From contig NZ_JAMZDZ010000001.1 of the NCBI RefSeq assembly GCF_024172085.1, positions 7,688,001 through 7,752,000 on the forward strand: a DNA stretch of 64,000 nucleotides, given 5' to 3'. The translations under genes were made by a program, and so were the position numbers. The notes under the pieces are model-generated. The model was not told where the DNA came from and did not search any database. It saw only the letters and a program-made list of their open reading frames with translations. Shown here one piece after another: positions 47,122 to 55,863 of the stretch (the first letter of the stretch is position 1; each line of letters opens with the position of its first letter). Source of the stretch: Hamadaea flava. Its GTDB lineage: Bacteria > Actinomycetota > Actinomycetes > Mycobacteriales > Micromonosporaceae.

Positions 47122-48720
47122 ATGACGACCGACAGTCCATTGTCCCGCCGCGCCTTCCTCGGCTCGGCTACCGCCGCGTTCGCCGCCGCCCCGTTCCTGC
47201 TCGGCGCGCCCCAGGCGGCAGCCGGTTCCCTCACGGTCAACGACCGTTCACTGCCCGCCAGCCTGTCCGTGATTCCCCGCCCGGCCCTGCTGACGCCGAC
47301 CGGCGGGCCCCCTTTTCAGCTCACGCCGCACACCGCGATCGTGGTACGCCATCCCGATCCGGCCGCCCGGCAAGCGGCGGAGCAGTTCGCGGAGCTGCTG
47401 CGCCGTTCCACCGGATTCCCGCTGCCTGTGCAGGATGAAAGCGGTAGCCCGCAGGCCATTCTGTTCGCGGTCAGCGACGAGCCGACCGGAGCGGAGGGAT
47501 ACCGGCTTGACGTGACCCCCGGCCTGGTGGCGATTCGGGCCACCGCGGTGGCGGGGCTGCACTACGGCGCGCAGTCCCTACGCCAGCTGCTGCCGCCCGA
47601 GACCGAGTCGACCACCGTCCAGGCCCGGCCCTGGCCGATCCCGGCCGTGCACATCGCCGACGAACCGCGCTTCGTGTGGCGCGGGGCGATGCTCGACGTG
47701 GCTCGGCATTTCTTCGGCGTGACCGAGGTCAAGCGCTTCATCGACGTGATCGCCGCCTACAAGATCAACCGCTTGCACCTGCACCTGAGTGACAGCCAGG
47801 GCTGGCGACTGGAGATCCCCAGCTGGCCGCGGCTGGCCACGTACGGCGGCAGCACCGAGGTCGACGGCACCCCGGGCGGCTACTTCACCCAGGCGGACTA
47901 CCAGGAGATCGTCGCGTACGCGGCTCAGCGCTTCATCACGGTGGTGCCGGAGCTGGACATGCCCGCCCACGTGAACGCCGCTCTGGCCAGCTATCCCGAG
48001 CTGAACGAGGACGGTGTCGCGCCGCCGCTGTACACCGGATACAAGGGCATCCAGGTCTCGCTGGCCATCGACAAGGACATCACCTACCGGTTCGCCGAGG
48101 ACGTCCTCACCACGGTCGCCGGTCTCACGCCAGGCCCATACCTGCACATCGGCGGGGACGAGGCCCTCGCCACCACCGCCGCCGACTACCGGCTGTTCAT
48201 CAACCGGATCCAGCAGATCGTCCAGACGCTGGGCAAGCAGGTGGTCGGCTGGGAGGAGATCAACACCGCCGACCTCGCCCCGGGGACGCACGTGCAGTAC
48301 TGGGCCGACGTCAAGAAGGCACGCGCCGCCGTCGCCAAGGGCGGCAAGCTCATCATGTCGCCGTGCAAGCAGGCATACTATGACCAGCAGTACAACGCGG
48401 ACACCCCGATCGGGCTGAACTGGGCTGGTTACACCGACGTCCAGGACGCCTACAGCTGGGACCCGGGCAGCTGTATCGCGGACGTGAGCGAGACGGATGT
48501 ACTCGGTCCTGAAGCACCACTGTGGACCGAGAACATCCGCACCGACGCCGACGTCGAGTTCATGACGTTGCCCCGGATGCCCGGACTCGCCGAGCTCGGC
48601 TGGTCACCGGTCGCCGGGCGCTCCTGGGACGAGTACCGCTACCGCCTCGCCGCGCAGGAACCGCGCTGGACCGCCATGGGCGTCGGCTACTACCGCTCGA
48701 CCGAGGTGCCGTGGCAATGA
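47122..48720 (+). CDS. Tat-exported GH20 beta-N-acetylhexosaminidase
   Basis: 532 aa. A twin-arginine signal (SRRAFLGSATAAFAAAPFLLG) leads into a GH20b N-terminal domain (about 45-165) and the GH20 TIM barrel (about 170-515). The catalytic Asp-Glu pair is in YLHIGGDEALAT near 345, and the substrate-assisted mechanism needs the acetamido group. It removes terminal GlcNAc/GalNAc from chitin oligomers or peptidoglycan fragments outside the cell. GGAGAGG precedes ATG 47122; upstream in-frame codons were rejected because the Tat signal starts here. Three dre-type operators upstream put it in the amino-sugar regulon. The stop overlaps the esterase ATG. Confidence 0.92.
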   Translation: MTTDSPLSRRAFLGSATAAFAAAPFLLGAPQAAAGSLTVNDRSLPASLSVIPRPALLTPTGGPPFQLTPHTAIVVRHPDPAARQAAEQFAELLRRSTGFPLPVQDESGSPQAILFAVSDEPTGAEGYRLDVTPGLVAIRATAVAGLHYGAQSLRQLLPPETESTTVQARPWPIPAVHIADEPRFVWRGAMLDVARHFFGVTEVKRFIDVIAAYKINRLHLHLSDSQGWRLEIPSWPRLATYGGSTEVDGTPGGYFTQADYQEIVAYAAQRFITVVPELDMPAHVNAALASYPELNEDGVAPPLYTGYKGIQVSLAIDKDITYRFAEDVLTTVAGLTPGPYLHIGGDEALATTAADYRLFINRIQQIVQTLGKQVVGWEEINTADLAPGTHVQYWADVKKARAAVAKGGKLIMSPCKQAYYDQQYNADTPIGLNWAGYTDVQDAYSWDPGSCIADVSETDVLGPEAPLWTENIRTDADVEFMTLPRMPGLAELGWSPVAGRSWDEYRYRLAAQEPRWTAMGVGYYRSTEVPWQ

Positions 48721-49970
48721 ACATCCCACGACTGACTGCCCTCCGGCCGCTGCTGTGCGCGAGTGTGCTGATCCTTTCGACGGCCGGCTGGTACGCCGAC
48801 GCCAACGCCGATACCGGCGCCGCCTCTCCTGCGACGGTGGCTCCGGGTGACCCCCCGGGTCTGCATGCGGTGACGACGTGGGCGGCCGGCGTACAGAGCA
48901 CGACGGGTCCGACAACCGGCCAGACGGTGCGCAACATCATCCATACCAGCGTCGGTGGTGTCGGTCTCCGGCTGACACTGTCCAACGTCGAAGGTGACGC
49001 ACCCGTCGTCTTCGACGCCGCTTTCGTCGGGATACCGGCTCAGGGCGCCGCCCTGGTCGCCGGTTCCAACCGACGGCTCACCTTCGGCGGACGATCCGAG
49101 GTCACCATCCCACCCGGCGCCGCGGTGCTCAGCGATCCGCTGCCCGGTCGTGTCCCAGCCGGGCACGACCTCGCGGTCAGCGTGCACATCGCCGCGATGG
49201 GGCAGGTCGCGACCGGCCACAACATGTACCGCACCCAGACCTCGTACCTGTCCACCCCCGGCGACCACGCCACCGACGAGTCGCCGCAGGCGTTCACCAC
49301 ACCGATCACCCGCTGGTTCTGGCTCGCGGCTGCCCAGGTGGACCCTGTTCCGCAGGTCGGCACCCTGGTCGCCTTCGGCGACTCGATCACCGACGGTTAC
49401 GGCTCCAGCGTCGACGCCAACCACCGCTGGCCCGACTTCCTGGCCCAGCGCATCCTCGCCGAGCCGCCGCCGCTCCAACTTGGCGTCGCCAACGTGGGCA
49501 TCTCCGGCAACGAGCTGCTCAGAGATGGCAAGGGGGCTAGCGCGCTCGCCCGCTTCGACCGCGACGTTCTCGACCAGCCTGGCGTACGGACGGTCATCCT
49601 GATGGAAGGCGGCAACGACATCGGTGCGAACAACGCCACCGCCGAGCAGCTCATCGCCGGTGAACGCGAGCTGATCGCCCGCGCCCACGCGTACGGCGTG
49701 TGCATCCTCGGCGCCACGCAGACGCCGATGGAAGGGTCCGGCTACTACTCTGCGCAACATGAGGCGGTACGCGTGGAGTTCAACGCCTGGATCCGCGGCA
49801 GCGGCGAGTTCGACGCGGTCATCGACTTCGACGCGGTGACCCGCGACCCGCAGCGTCCGACCCGGTTTCTGCCGGCCTTCGACGGTGCCGGGCACCTGCA
49901 CCCGAACGACGCCGGTTACCAGGCCATGGCCGACGCGATCCCGCTGAGCGACCTGAGCTGCAGCCGTTGA
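48717..49970 (+). CDS. Secreted SGNH/GDSL hydrolase
   Basis: 417 aa. A signal peptide (1-32) is followed by a beta-rich N-terminal domain of about 180 residues and a C-terminal SGNH hydrolase: block I AFGDSITDGYGSS (Ser near 223), block III GGNDIGANN near 300, block V DGAGHLHPNDAGYQAMA with the catalytic Asp/His near 395. This two-domain layout is found in secreted carbohydrate esterases. Overlap with the GH20 gene (ATGA) suggests it deacylates the same amino-sugar polymer, for example an O-acetylated glycan. A perfect 14-bp hairpin follows. Confidence 0.87.
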   Translation: MNIPRLTALRPLLCASVLILSTAGWYADANADTGAASPATVAPGDPPGLHAVTTWAAGVQSTTGPTTGQTVRNIIHTSVGGVGLRLTLSNVEGDAPVVFDAAFVGIPAQGAALVAGSNRRLTFGGRSEVTIPPGAAVLSDPLPGRVPAGHDLAVSVHIAAMGQVATGHNMYRTQTSYLSTPGDHATDESPQAFTTPITRWFWLAAAQVDPVPQVGTLVAFGDSITDGYGSSVDANHRWPDFLAQRILAEPPPLQLGVANVGISGNELLRDGKGASALARFDRDVLDQPGVRTVILMEGGNDIGANNATAEQLIAGERELIARAHAYGVCILGATQTPMEGSGYYSAQHEAVRVEFNAWIRGSGEFDAVIDFDAVTRDPQRPTRFLPAFDGAGHLHPNDAGYQAMADAIPLSDLSCSR

Positions 49971-49999
49971 CCAGACCCGCCCAAGAGAAGCCGTAAGGC

Positions 50000-50035
50000 C
50001 GGGCTGGGCTCGGCGCCTGCACCGAGCCCAGCCCG
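50000..50035 (+). terminator. Hairpin terminator after the GH20-SGNH operon
   Basis: CGGGCTGGGCTCGG (50000-50013) and CCGAGCCCAGCCCG (50022-50035) form a perfect 14-bp stem with an 8-nt loop, 30 bp after the stop. The convergent exporter operon ends at 50133. Confidence 0.87.
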
Positions 50036-50132
50036 AACCGTTGCGGGGCCATGGTTTCCCGCCGCGCCGTCTTTGGTCTGTGTTGATCCGAGGCGGCGGC
50101 GATCACGATGCCACCCGTGCTCGGCACAGCCG

Positions 50133-51326
50133 TCAGGCGGTACGCAGCGCGTCGGTCGGGGTGAGCCGGGCCGCGCGAACGGCAGGGTAGAGACCGGCGA
50201 CCGCGCCCACGACGCACGCCGCGGCGAGGGCGAGGCCCACCGCGGCCGGCGGGACCAGCGGTTGCCAGCCCCGCTGCATCGAGAGCGAATAGGTCGCGGC
50301 CGCGCCGAGCAGTACACCGGCGGCGCCTCCGCAAGCCGCGAGGAGCAGCGATTCGACGAGGAACTGCCCGGCCACGTGACGCCGGCCTGCACCGAGTGCG
50401 CGCCGCAGGCCGATCTCGGCCCGTCGTTCGAGGACCGAGATGACCATGACGTTGGCGATGCCGACTCCGCCGACGAGCAGGGCGACCGCGCCTAGGCCGA
50501 GGAAGAGGAAGGTGCCGGAGTCCGCGACGTCGAGCCGGGTGGTGAGCGCGTCCGAGGGCCGGCTGACCGTGACGTCACGCGGCTGCTCCGGGTTGGCCGC
50601 TCGGGCCAGCATGGTGGCGACCTCGGCCGTACGCTCCTGCTGTGCGCGGACGTAGATCCGGCTGGCGGTGCCGTCATGGCCGAAGTCGGCGACCGCGGCC
50701 GCGAAACCGATGAGCGCGGAGCGGTCCACCTCCGGTGCGAAGTCGAGCGGGGCGAGGATGCCGATGACGGTGTACCAGTAGCCGCCGATGAAGACGCGCG
50801 GGTCCCCGGACAGGTCCTCGACGCCGAGCCGCTCGGCCGCTGCGTGTCCCAGGACTGTGATCGCGTACCGGCTGGTCACGTCGGTGAAGAAGGTGCCGTG
50901 CGTCAGGTGCCCGTCGAGGACCGGCAGCAGCGACGCGTCCGCGGCGCGTACCGCTAGGCCGTTGGACAGCACGGACGGTATCCGGTCGGTGCGCCGCACC
51001 GTCACCCCGGCCAGTTCGGCGGTCGGCGCGCTGGCCAGTATGCCGGCGGTGAGGCTGACACCGCCCGCCGCGGTCGACGGCAGCGGCCGCTCCTGGCCGC
51101 TCGGACTCTGTCCACTTGTGACCGTCAGCAGATTGGTGCCGAGCCGGTCGATCCGCGCCAGCAGGTCGGACTGGCTCGATCGGGTGATGCCGAGCACGGC
51201 CACGAGCGCGGCGATGCCGATCGCCACGCCGAGCACCGACAGGGCGGTGCGAGCCGGCCGCGTACGCAGCCCGATCGTGGCGACGGGCAGCAGGTCAGCC
51301 GCACGCATGCGGGGCAGCAGGGTCAT
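50133..51326 (-). CDS. MacB/FtsX-type ABC transporter permease
   Basis: A 397-aa permease with the MacB layout: one helix near 25-50 (ALSVLGVAIGIAALVAVLGI), a large extracellular domain (about 55-270), then three C-terminal helices (LGAVALLVGGVGIANVMVISVLERRAEIGLRRALGAGRR, FLVESLLLAACGGAAGVLLG, VGLALAAACVVGAVAGLYPA). These machines use ATP mechanically to expel peptides or lipids from the envelope rather than to carry substrate across the membrane. It is the last gene of a four-gene overlapping operon with ATPase, adaptor and lipoprotein. Confidence 0.9.
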   Translation of the reverse strand: MTLLPRMRAADLLPVATIGLRTRPARTALSVLGVAIGIAALVAVLGITRSSQSDLLARIDRLGTNLLTVTSGQSPSGQERPLPSTAAGGVSLTAGILASAPTAELAGVTVRRTDRIPSVLSNGLAVRAADASLLPVLDGHLTHGTFFTDVTSRYAITVLGHAAAERLGVEDLSGDPRVFIGGYWYTVIGILAPLDFAPEVDRSALIGFAAAVADFGHDGTASRIYVRAQQERTAEVATMLARAANPEQPRDVTVSRPSDALTTRLDVADSGTFLFLGLGAVALLVGGVGIANVMVISVLERRAEIGLRRALGAGRRHVAGQFLVESLLLAACGGAAGVLLGAAATYSLSMQRGWQPLVPPAAVGLALAAACVVGAVAGLYPAVRAARLTPTDALRTA

Positions 51327-52009
51327 GCGGTACTCCCGGAGTCGTGTTCGACGAGCCCGTCGCGCAAGCTGATCCGCCGGCGGGCGGCCTGGGCGACCTC
51401 GTCGCTGTGCGTGATGACGACGATCGTGGTGCCGTCTGCGTTCAACTGGCGCAGCAGCAGGAGGATCTCGGCGCCGTTCGCCGAGTCGAGGTTGCCGGTG
51501 GGTTCGTCGGCGAAGACGATCGGCGGCCGGCCGATCAAGGCCCGGGCGATCGCCACACGTTGTTGTTCGCCGCCCGACAGCGTGCGCGCGCGATGGTGCG
51601 TCCGGTGGGCCAGCCCGACTCGATCCAGTGCTTCGGCCGCTGCGGCGCGGCGCAGCTTGGCGGGCACGCCTCGATACAGCAGTCCGGTCGCGACATTGTC
51701 CAGTGCGCTGAGCTGAGCCAGCAGGTGGAACTGCTGAAAGACGACGCCCATCCGGTACGCCCGCAGCCCGGCCAGCCGTCGGTCGGACAGCCGCTCGATG
51801 GGCTCGCCGGTGATGCGGATCGAGCCGCTGGTCGGCCGGTCCAGCCCGGTGGCGAGGTTGAGCAGCGTGGACTTGCCGGAGCCGGACGGGCCGACCACCG
51901 CTGTCAGTTCTCCGCTGTGGATGGCGAGGTCGATGCCGCGGATCGATTCGACGGGCGGGCTTCCCGGATAGACCTTGCGCGCGTCGCGCAGTTCCAGCAC
52001 GGCGCTCAT
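51323..52009 (-). CDS. MacB/LolD-type ABC transporter ATPase
   Basis: 228 aa. Walker A GPSGSGKSTLLN near 40, Q-loop VFQQFHLLAQ near 92, signature LSGGEQQRVAIARAL near 142, Walker B IVFADEPTGNLDSA near 163 and switch His THSDEVAQAA near 200 are intact. Its start overlaps the adaptor stop and its stop overlaps the permease ATG, so the exporter is made in a fixed order. Confidence 0.93.
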   Translation of the reverse strand: MSAVLELRDARKVYPGSPPVESIRGIDLAIHSGELTAVVGPSGSGKSTLLNLATGLDRPTSGSIRITGEPIERLSDRRLAGLRAYRMGVVFQQFHLLAQLSALDNVATGLLYRGVPAKLRRAAAAEALDRVGLAHRTHHRARTLSGGEQQRVAIARALIGRPPIVFADEPTGNLDSANGAEILLLLRQLNADGTTIVVITHSDEVAQAARRRISLRDGLVEHDSGSTA

Positions 52010-53100
52010 GAGGCGGGCACCTTCACTCGCTGGCCGGGCATCAGGGCACCGGTCACCTCCACCCGCCCGGCGGTGCCGTCGAACAAGCCCGGCTCGACCG
52101 GCACGTACTGGTCGGACTCCAGGCGTACCTGATAGCCACCGCCAGGCCGGGCGAGCAGCGCGACGATCGGGACGGTCAGCACGTTCTCGTGGGTCTGGCG
52201 GGTGAAGGCCGCCAACACCGGCGCCTGCTCAAGAGTGCCCGTTCCGGGCGGCGGCGTTGCGCTGATCGTCGCCTGGAACGGGGACTCCGCGCCGCCGTCC
52301 GACGAGCCGGACTGCCCCGACGCGGCGGGTGGACGCGTGATCGCCAGGACAGTTCCGGGGAACGGCGCCGTCCCGGTCAGGGTGAGGGTGACCCGATCAC
52401 CGACCTTCACCAGGCGTCGCCGGTCGGCGGTGATCGCGGCGGTGACCACCGGCGTGGTTGCCGTCACCGTCACCACCGGCTGATCCGGCCGGGCCATGGC
52501 GCCGATCGTGGCCAGCGCCTCCTTGATGCGTACCGCCCCGGGCTGGAACACCACCTGACCCAGCGGCAGGCTGCCGCTGCGCTGCGCGGACGGCAAGCCC
52601 CAGGCCGTTTGCCAGCGCCGGATCGCCGTAGCGGTGGCCGCCGAGAAATGCCCGTCCACGGTGAGCCTGTGGTAGGGGTCGAGGCCCAGCGCGACCAGGT
52701 TCGTCTCCAGCTGCCGCACGTCCGGGCCGTCGGTCATGCCCGCCTCGAAGTCCCGGTACGCCGGCAGACGGCCGTAGAGCAGACGCACGGCCTGGTCGGC
52801 CACCGCGTACAGCCGTGCTCCGCGAGCCACGACGATCTCCGCGGCGGTGATCCCGGTCAGCACCCCGGGCTGACCCAGGTGGACGATCGGATACGTGGTG
52901 CCGTAACCGAAGGTGCCGTTGATCTGAAACCGCTCCGAGATCGTCCCGCGGGTCACCTCGGCGGTCGCGGTCGGAACTTGCGCAGCCGCCGAGCCTTGGC
53001 CGTCGGGCTGCCGGGCTTCGGTGAGCCATGCCGCACCGGCCGCCCCGCCGGCGACGACGGTCACGAGCGCGCCGCCGAGCACCTTGCGCCGGCTGGTCAC
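52006..53100 (-). CDS. HlyD-like adaptor with peptidoglycan-binding domain
   Basis: 364 aa. An N-terminal anchor helix (KVLGGALVTVVAGGAAGAAWL) is followed by a lipoyl/HlyD-like segment, a peptidoglycan-binding-like domain (PDVRQLETNLVALGLDPYHRLTVDGHFSAATATAIRRWQTAWGL, about 130-175), and a C-terminal membrane-fusion-protein beta region with HENVLTVPIVALLARPGGGYQVRLE. This is the common Gram-positive partner of MacB-like ABC exporters, linking the transporter to the cell wall. GTG 53100 was chosen because it overlaps the lipoprotein stop (GTGA) and starts the anchor; a longer frame upstream lies inside that gene. Confidence 0.87.
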   Translation of the reverse strand: MTSRRKVLGGALVTVVAGGAAGAAWLTEARQPDGQGSAAAQVPTATAEVTRGTISERFQINGTFGYGTTYPIVHLGQPGVLTGITAAEIVVARGARLYAVADQAVRLLYGRLPAYRDFEAGMTDGPDVRQLETNLVALGLDPYHRLTVDGHFSAATATAIRRWQTAWGLPSAQRSGSLPLGQVVFQPGAVRIKEALATIGAMARPDQPVVTVTATTPVVTAAITADRRRLVKVGDRVTLTLTGTAPFPGTVLAITRPPAASGQSGSSDGGAESPFQATISATPPPGTGTLEQAPVLAAFTRQTHENVLTVPIVALLARPGGGYQVRLESDQYVPVEPGLFDGTAGRVEVTGALMPGQRVKVPAS

Positions 53101-53639
53101 GGCTGTGTCATCCCGGCACGTACGCCGTCCAGGTACTGCTGGCACGGAGCGGGCAGTTCGTTGCCTTTTTGCATCTCCTGCTCCATCGGCGTACCGGTGA
53201 TCGCGTACCGGCCGCGCGAGTCGGGGTCGGGCCAGTCCGGAAAGCCGTTCTGCCGCATGCACGCGGCGAACTTGCGCAACTTGTCGATGTCCGACGCGTT
53301 CGGCATGGGCCGTCCGGCCCAGAGGCTCGCCGGAAGTTGTTGCATGACCGACTGGCACGCGTCGAGTGCCGACGCGAATGTCTCGGTGTCGACGCCGGCC
53401 GGTTTGTCGCCCTTCCCCTGAACCTTGCCGTCGGTGAAGGCGGGCGCCTGGAAGCCGGCGACGCCGTGTTCGCGTACGCATTGCGCGTGCTGCTCAAGGA
53501 TCGCCACGATCTGTGCCTCGCTGAGCGCGCCGGCGCTGGGTGACGGCGCGGCGGCCGGGGACGTGCCGCTGCAGCCGGCGAGCCTGGCCAGTGTCACCAC
53601 GACGGCGGCTACGAGGCTGAGCCTCAGGTGTCTCGTCAT
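53097..53639 (-). CDS. Small lipoprotein with two conserved Cys motifs, exporter-associated
   Basis: 180 aa. A lipobox (VVTLARLAGCSG, Cys near 22) is followed by a Ser/Pro/Ala linker and a helical domain with two similar elements, CVREHGVAGFQAP and CMRQNGFPDWPDP, plus a C-terminal PCQQYLDG. The internal duplication and Cys suggest a disulfide-stabilised domain. Such lipoproteins often precede adaptor-MacB operons in actinobacteria and may bind or sense the exported compound. ATG 53639 was chosen because the signal peptide begins there. First gene of the four-gene exporter operon, divergent from the histidine kinase. Confidence 0.8.
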   Translation of the reverse strand: MTRHLRLSLVAAVVVTLARLAGCSGTSPAAAPSPSAGALSEAQIVAILEQHAQCVREHGVAGFQAPAFTDGKVQGKGDKPAGVDTETFASALDACQSVMQQLPASLWAGRPMPNASDIDKLRKFAACMRQNGFPDWPDPDSRGRYAITGTPMEQEMQKGNELPAPCQQYLDGVRAGMTQP

Positions 53640-53779
53640 GCCGTCGAGCCTCGCGTCGCACCGCTCCGCCGTCGTCTGAGCGCGCTCGGATCTTGGCCGC
53701 CGTCCGTACGAGTGTGCGCATACGCGGCGTACGACCACGATCTGATGTACGCGACCGCAGCGCTACCTATCCTGGACGC

Positions 53780-55111
53780 GTGCCCTCGGTGATCGACCTG
53801 TACCGCCGGATCGAGCCGTGGCGCGGCTACCTGTTCGACGCCGCGCTGGCGGCGGCGATGCTGGCACTGTCCAATGTGGCCGCAGGTAAGCCGGGGCAGG
53901 CGGCGCCGGCGCGGCCGTGGATCGTCGCCGCCTGGTGGACACTCGGTGCGGTGATCGTCCTGGGCCTGCTGCTGCAGCGCCGGTGGCCGGTACCCGCGCT
54001 CGTCGTGGTCACCTTCGGCGCGGTCGCGCATCAGCTCATCTCCGAGGCGGACAACCGCCGTATCCCGTTCCCCACGCTGATCGATCTGGCCGTGCCGGTC
54101 GTTCTCTACACCGTGGCCTGCCGGAGCAGGTCACGCTGGACGTCGCTGGCCGCACTGGCCGCCGTGGCCGGTGTCGAGGTGGCGGCAAGCCTGAGCGGTG
54201 GGCTGATTCCCGACGCCGAAGCCGGCCAGGACGGCGCCCGGCAGGCCGGCGTGTGGATCTATGGGACCAGAGCGGACGGCAAGTCGGCCGTCGCCGACGC
54301 GCAGCTGCAAGCGTTCGTCCACCAGCAGACCCTCGAACTGGCGCTCGTCGTCCTGCTGGCGCTCGCTCTCGGCTACGCGCTGGGCGAGGCGGCCCGCAGC
54401 CGCCAGGCTCATGTGCGCACCCTGGAACAGCGCGCGTCGGACCTCGAGCGGGAGCATCGTCAGCGCGTCGAGCTCGCAGCCGCGGACGAGCGCGCCAGGA
54501 TCGGCCGGGAGCTGCACGACGTCATCGCGCACAGCCTGTCGGTCATCGTGGTCCAGGCACAGGCCGCGCTCGCCGCGCAGCATCGCCGTCCCGAACGCAC
54601 CGCCCAGGCGGTCCGCGAGGTCATCACGGTCGGCCGGGATTCGCTGGCCGAGATGCGCCGGCTCATCGGCGCGTTCGGCCCCGAGCCGGACACGCGGGAC
54701 CGGCTCGCGTCGCCCGTCGGCGTCGCCGCGCTGCCCGCCCTCATCGAACGGATACGCGCGGCAGGCGTACCAGTGCAGTATTCCTTGGACGGTGCGCTGG
54801 CGGAGCTGCCCGCTGGCGTCGACGCGTCGGTGTACCGGATCGTGCAGGAGGCGCTCACCAACACGCTCAAGCACGCGGGCGCCGGCGCCACGGCGCGGGT
54901 GCGCCTGGCCACCGGCCCGGAGTATGTCGAGGTGGAGGTCACCGACGACGGAACCGGACCACCGGCCGGCCCGGACACTGACGACGGGAACGGACTGCGG
55001 GGCATCGCGGAGCGTGTCCATCTGCTCGGGGGCACGCTGACCGTCGGTCCCAACCCGTGTGGTGGCTTTCTGGTCCGCACCAGGTTGCCCGTCCCCGCCG
55101 TAGTGTCATGA
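53780..55111 (+). CDS. Sensor histidine kinase (HisKA_3 / HATPase_c)
   Basis: 443 aa. Four or five N-terminal helices (about 15-120) with a short loop, a further helix near 183-205, a coiled coil, then HisKA_3 ERARIGRELHDVIAHSLSVIVVQAQ (phospho-His near 250) and HATPase_c with YRIVQEALTNTLKHA and GNGLRGIAERVHLLGG. GTG 53780 was chosen because TATCCT (53768-53773) ends 6 nt upstream and no ribosome binding site exists, predicting a leaderless mRNA. The gene is divergent from the MacB-type exporter, which it most likely controls through the overlapping response regulator. Confidence 0.9.
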   Translation: MPSVIDLYRRIEPWRGYLFDAALAAAMLALSNVAAGKPGQAAPARPWIVAAWWTLGAVIVLGLLLQRRWPVPALVVVTFGAVAHQLISEADNRRIPFPTLIDLAVPVVLYTVACRSRSRWTSLAALAAVAGVEVAASLSGGLIPDAEAGQDGARQAGVWIYGTRADGKSAVADAQLQAFVHQQTLELALVVLLALALGYALGEAARSRQAHVRTLEQRASDLEREHRQRVELAAADERARIGRELHDVIAHSLSVIVVQAQAALAAQHRRPERTAQAVREVITVGRDSLAEMRRLIGAFGPEPDTRDRLASPVGVAALPALIERIRAAGVPVQYSLDGALAELPAGVDASVYRIVQEALTNTLKHAGAGATARVRLATGPEYVEVEVTDDGTGPPAGPDTDDGNGLRGIAERVHLLGGTLTVGPNPCGGFLVRTRLPVPAVVS

Positions 55112-55797
55112 ACGACGTGGTCGCCGGCCAGCGGCACATCCGGGTCGTGCTGGTCGACGACCAGGTGCTGATGCGGACCGGATTCCGGTTCATCCTCGAC
55201 GAGACCGACGACATCGTCGTGGTCGGTGAAGCCGGAGACGGCGCGACAGCGGTCCGCGTCGTCGAGCGCACCCGGCCCGACGTGGTCCTGATGGACATCC
55301 GCATGCCGGGCATGGACGGCATCGAAGCCACCCGGCGGATCATCGCCTCGACGCCGGCGGTCGCAGTCCTCGTGCTCACCACCTTCGACCTCGACGAATA
55401 CGTGTACGCCGCGCTGCGCAACGGAGCGAGCGGATTCCTGCTGAAGGACGCGATCGCCGACGACCTGCTCGCCGCGGTCCGGGCGGTCGCCGCCGGAGAA
55501 TCGGTCACCGCGCCCAGCGTCACCCGCAGACTCATCGCCCATTTCGTCAACACGACGCCGGCCGGCGCCCAGCCCGACGACCGCCTCGGCCCGCTCACCG
55601 CCCGGGAGCGCGAGGTGCTCACGCTGATCGGACGCGGCCGGTCCAACCCCGAGATCGCCGAGGACCTCCAGCTCGCCCCCGGCACCGTGCGTACGCACAT
55701 CGGCCGGATCTTCGCCAAACTCGACCTGCGCGACCGGGTCCAGGCGGTGATCCTCGCGTACGAGCAGGGTCTGGTTCAACTCGGCGAGAACAGCTGA
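55108..55797 (+). CDS. NarL/FixJ-family response regulator
   Basis: 229 aa. The receiver domain has VVLVDDQVLMRTG, phospho-Asp in DVVLMDIRMPGMDG near 64, LTTFD and FLLKDA. The LuxR-type HTH is at about 160-222 (LTAREREVLTLIGRGRSNPEIAEDLQLAPGTVRTHIGRIFAKL). ATG overlaps the kinase stop. It resembles the regulator at 8414-9070 closely, so the two systems are paralogous. Likely target: the divergent MacB-like exporter operon. Confidence 0.92.
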   Translation: MNDVVAGQRHIRVVLVDDQVLMRTGFRFILDETDDIVVVGEAGDGATAVRVVERTRPDVVLMDIRMPGMDGIEATRRIIASTPAVAVLVLTTFDLDEYVYAALRNGASGFLLKDAIADDLLAAVRAVAAGESVTAPSVTRRLIAHFVNTTPAGAQPDDRLGPLTAREREVLTLIGRGRSNPEIAEDLQLAPGTVRTHIGRIFAKLDLRDRVQAVILAYEQGLVQLGENS

Positions 55798-55863
55798 CGA
55801 GCGTGTGTTCCGATGGCCGCGCCGAGACGGACGGTCAGGGCGTGGCCCTTGGGCGGACGGTCC

